Assembly: GCF_002250625.1 (NCBI RefSeq)
Contig: NZ_NMVQ01000006.1
Span: forward strand, 1 to 64,000
From: Enemella dayhoffiae
GTDB taxonomy: Bacteria > Actinomycetota > Actinomycetes > Propionibacteriales > Propionibacteriaceae
Direction of reading: 5' to 3'
DNA length: 64,000 nucleotides
Positions 10,395 through 17,688 of this stretch are shown piece by piece. Under the pieces are notes generated by a model. The model was not told where the DNA came from. It did no database searches and was given only the letters and a program-made list of their open reading frames with translations. A program made the position numbers and the translations under genes. Within the stretch, counting starts at the first letter, position 1, and each line of letters begins with the position of its first letter.

Positions 10395-11239
10395 TCTTCG
10401 CCAGCCGCGGAATCGAGCTGAAGACCCCGGAGCAGCTGAAGCTGATGCGCCGGGCCGGGCTGGTCGTCGCCCGCGCGCTGTCGGCGACCTGTTCCGAGGT
10501 ACGCCCCGGCATCACCACCGGTGAGCTGGACGCCCTCGCCGCCGGGGTGATCGAGTCCGCCGGCGCGATCCCCTCCTTCCTCGGCTATGGCGCCGACGCC
10601 GACGGCTCGGGCGGCTTTCCCGGGGTGGTCTGCATCTCGGTGAACGAGGAGGTCGTGCACGGCATCCCCGGCCAGCGGGTGCTGCACCCCGGCGACGTGG
10701 TCTCGATCGACTGCGGAGCCATCGTCGACGGCTGGCACGGCGACTCGGCCCGCACGATCCTCGTCGGCGAGGCGAACCCGGAGCACCAGCGGCTCAGCGA
10801 GGTCACCCGGCAGGCGCTGTGGCGGGGGATCGCGGCCGCCCGGCTGGGGGGCCGGGTCAGCGACATCGGTGCCGCGATCGACGACCACGTCGAGGACCAG
10901 CCCGAGGGCTTCGGCATCGTCACCGAATATGTCGGCCACGGCATCGGCTCGGCCATGCACCAGCCGCCGGACGTCCCCAACTATCGCCACCACGGCCGCA
11001 GCCCCCGGATCGTCCCGGGGATGGCGCTGGCCATCGAGCCCATGCTCACCCTCGGTGACCCGGACAGCGACACGCTCGGCGACGGGTGGACCGTGGTCAC
11101 CCGCGACGGTCAGGTCGCCGCGCACTGGGAGCACACCATCACCGTCACCCGGCAGGGGTTGTGGGTGCTCACCGCCGAGGACGGCGGCGAGCAGCTGCTG
11201 GGTGAGCTCGGTGTGCCGTTCGGCCCCCTCTCCGACTGA
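10391..11239 (+). CDS. map: Methionine aminopeptidase, type I
   Basis: Removes the N-terminal Met from nascent proteins. The 282-residue protein has all five metal ligands of the pita-bread fold: Asp in VVSIDCG, Asp in HGDSA, His in GHGIGSAMH, Glu in AIEPM and Glu in WEHTI. GTG 10391 overlaps the adk stop, giving coupled translation. There is no N-terminal zinc-finger extension. Confidence 0.96.
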
Positions 11240-11245
11240 TTTTCC

Positions 11246-11287
11246 GTACGCCCCAGCGGGCGCCCTCGGCGCCCGTCGGCGGCGTAC
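11246..11287 (+). terminator. Two-tier hairpin terminator after map
   Basis: An outer stem GTACGCC/GGCGTAC encloses an inner CGGGCGCC-CTC-GGCGCCCG stem, 7 nt after the map stop, followed by CTTAAT. It closes the secY operon. The outer arms are copies of the GTACGCC heptamer that is abundant throughout the window. Confidence 0.7.
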
Positions 11288-11495
11288 CTTAATCCCGTCG
11301 TCACTGGCGAACACCCTGGGTCAGGACTGGGCACTTGCCCGGGGCGCCCAAGGGTGCCGAAATGCCTTGTGACGCCCTGAAGACGATCGAGCCAGAACCG
11401 TTATACAAGTTCCATTGACGGGGGGTGGCCCGAACGTGTCGACTCGGATGACGGCCCTCGACGTGGAGGGTCTGGGACCGGGGAGGGACTCCAAC

Positions 11496-12698
11496 ATGAA
11501 GACTTTTGCTGCTCGATTGCGCCGAGGACTGGCCGTGCCGGTGATGGCCGGCGTCCTGTTGCTCAGCGCGTGCGGCGGAGGCAGCCTCGGCGGCGGCACC
11601 AGCGGCGGCGGCAGCTCCTCAGGCCCGGTGAAGATCGGCCTGTCGGTGCCGAAGTCGGGTGTGTACGCCTCGCTGGGCAAGGACATGGAGCAGGGCTTCA
11701 AGCTCTATCTGAAGCAGCACGGCAACAAGCTCGGCGGCAAGGACGTCCAGCTCATCGAGACCGACGAGGGCTCCGGCCCGCAGACCGGCGTACCCGCGAC
11801 CGAGAAGCTGATCACCCAGGACCAGGTCTCGGCCGTGGTCGGCATCGTGAACTCCGCGACCGCCGCCGGCCTGAAGAAGACCTTCGTCGAGTCCAAGGTG
11901 CCGCTCGTGGTCGCCAACGCCGGCTCGGACAGCCTGACCACCCCCGTCTCCGACTACATCTGGCGGGCCAGCTTCACCAACGGTGACACCGCCCGGGCGT
12001 ACGGCAAGAAGGCCAAGCAGGATCTGGGCGACGGCTCGGTCTATCTGATGGCCGCCGACTATGCCGCCGGCAAGGAGCACCTGGCCGGCTTCAAGGAGGT
12101 GTTCACCAAGGAGGGCGGCAAGATCGCCGGTGAGGACTACACCCCCTTCGGCACCACGACCGACTGGCAGCCCTACCTGAACAAGGTGCGCGCCTCCGGC
12201 GCCAAGGCCGTGTTCGTTTTCTACGCCGGTGCCGAGGCCGTGAACTTCGTCAAGCAGTACAAGCAGTTCATGGGCAACGACGGCATCAAGCTGATCTCCA
12301 CCGGTGACCTCACGGAGGGTTCGGTGTTGGAGGCCCAGGGTGCCGCGGCCGACGGGCTGGAGACCTCGCTCCACTACTCCGACCAGATCGATACCCCCAA
12401 GAACAAGGAGTTCGTCAAGGCCTACGGCGAGGCCTACGGGGGCGCCGTCCCGACCTCCTACTCGGTCCAGGCCTACGACTCCGCGGCCGCGCTGGACAAG
12501 GCGCTGGCCAAGGCCGAGGGCACCTCGGGCGAGGCGATCGGCAAGGCGCTCGGCGGGATCGGCGAGATCGACAGCCCACGCGGCAGCTGGAAGTTCGACT
12601 CCAAGCACGATCCGGACCAGACGTACTACCTGCGCAAGGTGGTCATGAAGGACGGCAAGTACGTCAACTCCGTGACCGGCTCGGTCAAGCTCTCCTGA
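11496..12698 (+). CDS. Branched-chain amino-acid type ABC transporter, substrate-binding lipoprotein
   Basis: A 400-residue periplasmic-binding-type receptor (Leu/Ile/Val-binding family, type I fold) anchored outside the membrane. The signal peptide ends in the lipobox LLLSAC with Cys26 as lipidation site, then a Gly/Ser linker to about residue 45, then the receptor domain opening VKIGLSVPKSGVYASLGKDM. Start is ATG 11496 behind GGGAGGG; upstream in-frame codons lack signal features. A TATACA hexamer at 11402-11407 may be the promoter. Substrate cannot be predicted: the family also takes urea, amides and aromatic acids. Confidence 0.88.
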   Translation: MKTFAARLRRGLAVPVMAGVLLLSACGGGSLGGGTSGGGSSSGPVKIGLSVPKSGVYASLGKDMEQGFKLYLKQHGNKLGGKDVQLIETDEGSGPQTGVPATEKLITQDQVSAVVGIVNSATAAGLKKTFVESKVPLVVANAGSDSLTTPVSDYIWRASFTNGDTARAYGKKAKQDLGDGSVYLMAADYAAGKEHLAGFKEVFTKEGGKIAGEDYTPFGTTTDWQPYLNKVRASGAKAVFVFYAGAEAVNFVKQYKQFMGNDGIKLISTGDLTEGSVLEAQGAAADGLETSLHYSDQIDTPKNKEFVKAYGEAYGGAVPTSYSVQAYDSAAALDKALAKAEGTSGEAIGKALGGIGEIDSPRGSWKFDSKHDPDQTYYLRKVVMKDGKYVNSVTGSVKLS

Positions 12699-12703
12699 CG
12701 GCG

Positions 12704-13585
12704 ATGGACCTGATCTCCGGCTATGCCGTGACCGCGGTGAACGGCCTCGCGCTCGGCGCGGTGCTGTTCATCGTGGCCATCGGCCTGTCCCTGGTGTTCG
12801 GCACCATGGACGTGCTCAACCTCGCGCACGGCTCGGTGTCGCTGATCGGCGCCTACGTCGGCGTGGCGCTGCTGTCCGGACGCCCCAGCGGGCCGATGTC
12901 GCTCGTGGCCATCCTGGTCGCGGCGGTGATCGGCCTGCTGGCCGGCATCCTGCTGGCGGTGCTCACCCAGTCGCTCACCGACCACCTCAGGCAGGCGATG
13001 CTCACCCTGGGCGTGTCGATGATCGTCGCCGACGTGCTGCACATCGTCTTCGGAGCCGACGTGAAGTCGGTCCCGCCGCCGCCCTTCCTGGACGGCGAGG
13101 TGACCATCCTCGGGGCGCCCTACCCGGTCTATCGGCTGGTGATGGTGCTGATCGGCCTGGGCGTCGGCGTGGTGCTGTGGGTGCTGCTGGAGAAGACCCG
13201 GATCGGTGCGGTGATCCGCGCGACCGTGGCCGACCGGGCCATGGTCGAGGCGATCGGCATCCGCACCCGGCTGGTGCTGGCCGGGGTGTTCGGCGGCGGC
13301 GCGGCACTGGCGGCGGTCGGCGGCCTGATCGCCGCCCCGCTGCTGGGCGCCCAGCCCGGCAACGACGACCTGGTGCTGTTGTACGCCCTGGTGATCGTCG
13401 TGATCGGCGGCCTCGGTTCCTTCAAGGGGGCCGCGGTCGGTGCGCTGCTGGTCGGTCAGGTGCAGACCGTGGGCGTGTCGCTGCTGGCCAGCTATGCCTC
13501 CTTCCTGATGTTCGCGGTGATGGCGCTGGTGCTGCTGCTCAAGCCGGCCGGTCTGCTGCCCAACAAGCACGGAGGAGGACACTGA
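12704..13585 (+). CDS. Branched-chain amino-acid type ABC transporter permease (LivH-like)
   Basis: A 293-residue inner-membrane permease with about eight TM helices. The N-terminal NGLALGAVLFIVAIGLSLVF and NLAHGS are the LivH signature, and the cytosolic EAA-like loop appears in AIGIRTRLVLAGVFGGGAAL. It pairs with the next permease as a heterodimer. Its stop overlaps the next ATG. Confidence 0.9.
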   Translation: MDLISGYAVTAVNGLALGAVLFIVAIGLSLVFGTMDVLNLAHGSVSLIGAYVGVALLSGRPSGPMSLVAILVAAVIGLLAGILLAVLTQSLTDHLRQAMLTLGVSMIVADVLHIVFGADVKSVPPPPFLDGEVTILGAPYPVYRLVMVLIGLGVGVVLWVLLEKTRIGAVIRATVADRAMVEAIGIRTRLVLAGVFGGGAALAAVGGLIAAPLLGAQPGNDDLVLLYALVIVVIGGLGSFKGAAVGALLVGQVQTVGVSLLASYASFLMFAVMALVLLLKPAGLLPNKHGGGH

Positions 13586-14595
13586 TGGCCACCGCAACCA
13601 CGGCCCCCGACACGCAACGTCGGCGGCGACCGGTGTGGCTCGGACCAGTGCTCCTGCTGGTCGGCCTCATCGTGCTGATCTCGGTGCCGTTCTGGCTGGC
13701 CCCCTATCCGGTGCAGGTGCTCTCCAAGATCCTCTGCTTCGCGCTGGTCGTGGTCAGTGTGGACCTGCTCACCGGCTACACCGGGCTGCCCACCCTGGGG
13801 CAGGTCGCCTACTTCGGGGCCGGGGCGTACACCGCCGGATTGGTCGGCATCCACCTCACCACCAACGTGTTCATCCAGCTGATCGCCGGCACTCTGGTGG
13901 CGGCGGTGATGGCCCTGGTCACCGGGGCGGTGGCCGTGCGCACCACCGGCTTCGTGTTCCTGATGGTCACCCTGGCCATCACCGAACTGGCGCACAAGCA
14001 GGCGGACGCCGCCAAGGACCTGACCGGCGGCTCCAACGGCCTCTCGGGAATCCCAGCGTTCACCTTCCTCCCCGGCGGCGACCCGATCCGGCTGCCCGGT
14101 CTGGTCTATTTCTGGGTGCTGGTCGTGTTCCTGATCGGGATCGGCCTGTCGGTGCTGCTGGTGCGTTCCCCGATGGGTCGCTCGATGCGCGGTGTACGCG
14201 ACGGTGAGGGCCGGATGCGGGCGATCGGTCGGCGCACCTATGTGGTGAAGCTGGTCGCGTTCACCTTCGCCGGGTCGCTGGCCGGGATGGCCGGCACCGC
14301 CTGGACCGCACAGACCCGCTTCGTCTCACCGGGCGACATGGCGTTCTCGTTGTCCGCGATCGCGCTGCTGGCGGCGATCCTCGGCGGTCAGGGCACCATC
14401 TGGGGTCCGATCATCGGGGCGGCGATCGTGATGTTCGTCCGCGACTACATCGGCCCGATGGCCGACGGGCGTACCTATCTGATCCTCGGTCTGCTCTTCG
14501 TGATCGCGGTCTTCGCGCTGCCCAGGGGGATCGCCGGGCTGGTGCGACGGCGTACGCCTGCCCCCAAGGTCGCCGGAGAGGGGGACCCGACATGA
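13585..14595 (+). CDS. Branched-chain amino-acid type ABC transporter permease (LivM-like)
   Basis: A 336-residue inner-membrane permease. LivM hallmarks are DLLTGYTGLPTLGQVAYFGAGAY, FLMVTLAITELAH, TGGSNGLSGIP and the C-terminal GGQGTIWGPIIGA. I use ATG 13585 (TGA/ATG overlap with the first permease and GGAGGAG upstream); a much longer in-frame reading from 13177 is antisense-like noise over the first permease. TM segments fill most of the length. Confidence 0.9.
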   Translation: MATATTAPDTQRRRRPVWLGPVLLLVGLIVLISVPFWLAPYPVQVLSKILCFALVVVSVDLLTGYTGLPTLGQVAYFGAGAYTAGLVGIHLTTNVFIQLIAGTLVAAVMALVTGAVAVRTTGFVFLMVTLAITELAHKQADAAKDLTGGSNGLSGIPAFTFLPGGDPIRLPGLVYFWVLVVFLIGIGLSVLLVRSPMGRSMRGVRDGEGRMRAIGRRTYVVKLVAFTFAGSLAGMAGTAWTAQTRFVSPGDMAFSLSAIALLAAILGGQGTIWGPIIGAAIVMFVRDYIGPMADGRTYLILGLLFVIAVFALPRGIAGLVRRRTPAPKVAGEGDPT

Positions 14596-15383
14596 GCCAG
14601 CCGCTGCTCGAGCTCGAGGGCATCAGCCTGCACTACGGCTCGCTGAAGGCCGTCGACGACGTGACGCTGTCGGTCCCGGCCGGGGCCCGGCACGCGCTGA
14701 TCGGGCCCAACGGTGCCGGAAAGTCGACGCTGTTCTCGGTGATCGGCGGCGCCCAGAAGGCGACCGCGGGCCGGATCACCTTCAACGGCGAGGACATCAC
14801 CCACCACAACGAGTCCACCCGCGCCCGCTCCGGTCTGGTCCGCACCTTCCAGCATTCGGCGCTGTTCCTCGGGATGAGCGTGCTGGACAACGTGGCCCTG
14901 GCGGTGGAGGGGGTGCACGGTACGCCGTGGCGGTTCTTCCCCAGCCGGGGCGGCGACCGGCGGATCCGGGAGCGGACGCTGGAGGTGCTCTCCCGGGTCG
15001 GCCTGGCCGACCGGGCCAACGAGTACGCCGGCAACCTCTCCCACGGTGAGCGGCGCCAGCTCGAGGTCGGGCTGGTGCTCGCCTGCGACCCGACGATGGT
15101 GCTCTTCGACGAGCCGGCGGCCGGCATGTCCGCGGCCGAGACGCACCGGTTCATGGAACTGATCGAATCGCTGCCGGCGGAGGTCACGGTGCTGATCGTC
15201 GAGCACGACCTCGACCTGGTCTTTCGGCTCGCGAAGTCGGTCAGCGTGCTGGCCGCCGGCCGGCTGATCGCCCACGGCACCCCGTCCGAGGTCCGGGAGA
15301 ACGAGGACGTCAAGGTGGCCTATCTCGGTGAGCGCGAGGGCGCGGAGCCGCTGTTCTTCTCTGGAGGCGACCATGTTGCTTGA
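14592..15383 (+). CDS. Branched-chain amino-acid type ABC transporter ATPase (LivG-like)
   Basis: A 263-residue cytosolic ATPase with Walker A GPNGAGKS, Q-loop region FQHSALF, signature LSHGERRQL, Walker B VLFDEPAAGM and the H-loop His in VEHDLDLV. The family-specific insertion after Walker A and the C-terminal EDVKVAYLGE fit LivG. It overlaps the permease stop by 4 nt and the following ATPase by 11 nt. Confidence 0.92.
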   Translation: MSQPLLELEGISLHYGSLKAVDDVTLSVPAGARHALIGPNGAGKSTLFSVIGGAQKATAGRITFNGEDITHHNESTRARSGLVRTFQHSALFLGMSVLDNVALAVEGVHGTPWRFFPSRGGDRRIRERTLEVLSRVGLADRANEYAGNLSHGERRQLEVGLVLACDPTMVLFDEPAAGMSAAETHRFMELIESLPAEVTVLIVEHDLDLVFRLAKSVSVLAAGRLIAHGTPSEVRENEDVKVAYLGEREGAEPLFFSGGDHVA

Positions 15384-16065
15384 GGTCGAGGACCTGGTCG
15401 CGGGCTATGACGGCTCGCGGGTGCTCAACGGGGTGAGCCTGTCGGTGGACGCCGGTGAATCGGTGGCCATCCTGGGCCGCAACGGCGTCGGCAAGACCAC
15501 CCTGATCGAGTCGATCATGGGGCTGGTCCGGCCGAGCTCGGGCAAGGTGCTGGTCAACGGCACCGACCTGGCCCGCAGGCTGCCGCACGCGATGGCGCGG
15601 GCCGGGGTGTGCATCGTGCCGCAGGGGCGTCGGGTGTTCTCCTCGCTGACGGTGGAGGAGCACCTGGAGATCTCCGCCCGCAAGGGGGAGTGGACCCCGA
15701 AGTCGGTGATGGAGCTGATGCCGCGGCTGGCCGAGCGCCGCAACAACCTCGGCTCGCAGCTCTCCGGCGGTGAGCAGGAGATGCTGGCGATCGGCCGCGC
15801 GCTGGTCGGCAACCCACGCCTGCTGCTGCTCGACGAGCCCTCCGACGGCCTGGCCCCGGCCGTGGTCAGCCAGGTCGGCGAGGTGCTCGGCCAACTGACC
15901 CGCACCGGCGTCGCCGTGCTGCTCGTCGAACAGGACCTCCGCCTGGCCTTCAACGTCGCCGAACGCGTGCTGGTGATGCAGAAGGGCGAGATCGTGTACG
16001 CCGGTTCGGTCCAGGAGTTCCGCTCCGACGGCGACCGCGCCCACACCCTCCTCGGCGTCGGCTGA
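15373..16065 (+). CDS. Branched-chain amino-acid type ABC transporter ATPase (LivF-like)
   Basis: A 230-residue second ATPase: Walker A GRNGVGKT, signature LSGGEQEML, Walker B LLLDEPSDGLAP, H-loop region VEQDLRLAF. PQGRRVFSSLTVEEHL is the usual LivF Q-loop segment. ATG 15373 lies inside the LivG gene behind GGAGG. It ends the five-gene importer operon. Confidence 0.92.
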   Translation: MLLEVEDLVAGYDGSRVLNGVSLSVDAGESVAILGRNGVGKTTLIESIMGLVRPSSGKVLVNGTDLARRLPHAMARAGVCIVPQGRRVFSSLTVEEHLEISARKGEWTPKSVMELMPRLAERRNNLGSQLSGGEQEMLAIGRALVGNPRLLLLDEPSDGLAPAVVSQVGEVLGQLTRTGVAVLLVEQDLRLAFNVAERVLVMQKGEIVYAGSVQEFRSDGDRAHTLLGVG

Positions 16066-16108
16066 CCGGGCGTACCTTGCTCGTCTCGCGCGCAGCGCGC
16101 TGGTGCGA

Positions 16109-16127
16109 GCCGATCTGGAGAATCGGC
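16109..16127 (+). terminator. Weak hairpin after the importer operon
   Basis: GCCGAT and ATCGGC form 6-bp arms around a 7-nt loop, preceded at 16088-16100 by GCGCGC-A-GCGCGC. There is no T-run. The rest of 16066-16266 contains no ORF I would support. Confidence 0.35.
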
Positions 16128-16266
16128 GAGCGTCGGCAAGCGCGTCCCCGCAATGCAGGCCCATCAAGGAGAAATCCCGCGTCGCAAATCGTGCCCGAAT
16201 CGGGGCCGTCGCGTGGATTTCGACGACTGGGCCGAAGAGCGGGGTCATAGCGCGGGCGCGAGCCGA

Positions 16267-16272
16267 TAAAAT
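16267..16272 (+). promoter_or_regulatory. -10 hexamer of a predicted leaderless transcript
   Basis: TAAAAT, then exactly 6 nt, then the GTG start at 16279. A purine stretch AGGGGA abuts the GTG and is too close to serve as a ribosome binding site. Confidence 0.6.
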
Positions 16273-16278
16273 AGGGGA

Positions 16279-16653
16279 GTGAGCAATCTGCCGATCTCCT
16301 CCAAGTACCGCAGCACTCCCAACGAGCCGGTGTCCGAGCAGGAGCGCTCGCAGCTGTCCACGCAGTTGAACCAGGCGTTCACCGAAGGGCGGATCGACCA
16401 GGAGACCTACGACTCCCTGCTCGATGAGATCTTCTCCGCCCAGCGGCTCGGCGACCTGGCCAACGCCGTCGAGGTGCTCGGCAAGCCCCCGACGCACAAC
16501 GCCCCGGCGATCGTCCAGCAGACCCCCAGCGGCCGCCCCGGCGAGTTGGCCGAGGCCCGCGGCCCGAGCACGAAGCTGACCCTGGCCCTCGTCGGCGGGG
16601 TGGTCGGCGCGATGGCACTGCTGGCGATCCTGCTCGTGCTGCTCCTGCTCTGA
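16279..16653 (+). CDS. DUF1707-like small membrane protein
   Basis: A 124-residue protein. The N-terminal SHOCT/DUF1707-like helical hairpin (residues 20-65) contains LNQAFTEGRIDQETYDSLLD and FSAQRLGDLANAV, the pattern of the family. A Pro-rich linker leads to one C-terminal TM helix (about 99-123, LTLALVGGVVGAMALLAILL). The helical part should be cytosolic. Function is not established for the family. Predicted leaderless start at GTG. Confidence 0.7.
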   Translation: MSNLPISSKYRSTPNEPVSEQERSQLSTQLNQAFTEGRIDQETYDSLLDEIFSAQRLGDLANAVEVLGKPPTHNAPAIVQQTPSGRPGELAEARGPSTKLTLALVGGVVGAMALLAILLVLLLL

Positions 16654-16739
16654 CCACGCGGTCGTCCACGCGTCGACCTGGCGTTCCGCACGGCCGAACC
16701 GCCCTGCGGGCAAACGTGGCTACTTGGTAGTATTCGACC

Positions 16740-17615
16740 GTGCCCAAGGACCTGATCACCGCACAGAAGATCCATGATCATGTGCAGCGACTGCAGGACC
16801 TGCACCCGCCGGTCCGGCTGGAGTCCGTCGACCGCGAGGTACGCCGACCCGTAGTCGTCCGGGAACGCTACGGCCACGTGATCAAATATCTCGCCCGGGT
16901 CGAGCTCGAGGTCGACCGCAACGTGCTGGAACTGCTCACCCTGCTGCCGCACACCCGCGAGCTGGACCGCTTCTTCTACGAGGACGTCTGGCAGCCGCAG
17001 GAGATTCAGCACGGCCTGATCATCGACCAGCTCGGCCAGGACATCGGCCTCGAACCCTCCGAGCCCGAGCTCGAGCTGGAGCTGTCGATGAAGCTCCTCG
17101 GCGCCATCTCGCACCTGCCGGTGATCGGCGAGGTCACCCGCTTCCTGTACTACCTGACCGGGGCCAGTACCGAGCGGCAGGCCGTCCTGGCGTACAACAC
17201 CCTGAACAAGGCGATGCTCGACCTGGGCGAGGACGCCATCGCCAAGACGGTGATCGCACCGATCAAGCAGCAGGAGCCCGGGCACTTCGCCTTCTATCAG
17301 ATGAGCTCCACCGAGATGGTGCAGTCCGGCCGGCTCAGGCAGTGGCAGCTGTGGCTGGCCCGCCAGCTCCGCTCGCTCTCCTACGGGCTGGTCGGCACCA
17401 ACGGCCAGAAGCGCTACACCGCCGACATGGGCGGGGTGATGGAGCGGCTCGGCATCACCCGCGACCTGGAGGGGTACGCCCGGGAGATCGGTCGGCTCGA
17501 GGCGCGCCTGCTCTGGGCCGACCAGCAGGGGCTGGATTTCCCGCCGTACGTGCTGCGCGCGCTGCGGGAGAGCCTGGATCTGCACCGGCAGCGGGAACAG
17601 GCCATCGCCGCCTGA
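16740..17615 (+). CDS. Ferritin-like (diiron) protein of unknown reaction
   Basis: A 291-residue soluble, mostly helical protein. Two E-x-x-H motifs are spaced as in ferritin-like diiron carboxylate proteins: E88-IQ-H91 (DVWQPQEIQHGL) and E179-PG-H182 (KQQEPGHFAFY), with further acidic candidates E57 and E145 on the intervening helices. This fits the acyl-ACP desaturase/ribonucleotide-reductase superfamily, so an oxygen-dependent oxidation of a lipid or similar substrate is plausible but not shown. TAGTAT lies exactly 6 nt before GTG 16740, so the transcript is probably leaderless. Similar actinobacterial proteins are often mislabelled as GTP-binding proteins; no P-loop is present. Confidence 0.65.
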   Translation: MPKDLITAQKIHDHVQRLQDLHPPVRLESVDREVRRPVVVRERYGHVIKYLARVELEVDRNVLELLTLLPHTRELDRFFYEDVWQPQEIQHGLIIDQLGQDIGLEPSEPELELELSMKLLGAISHLPVIGEVTRFLYYLTGASTERQAVLAYNTLNKAMLDLGEDAIAKTVIAPIKQQEPGHFAFYQMSSTEMVQSGRLRQWQLWLARQLRSLSYGLVGTNGQKRYTADMGGVMERLGITRDLEGYAREIGRLEARLLWADQQGLDFPPYVLRALRESLDLHRQREQAIAA

Positions 17616-17688
17616 GGGCGCAGTTGTGTTGCGACAGGGCCCGGTCGCGGTGGTCGCATCCACTGACACCCGGTGCCATGATGGGGCG

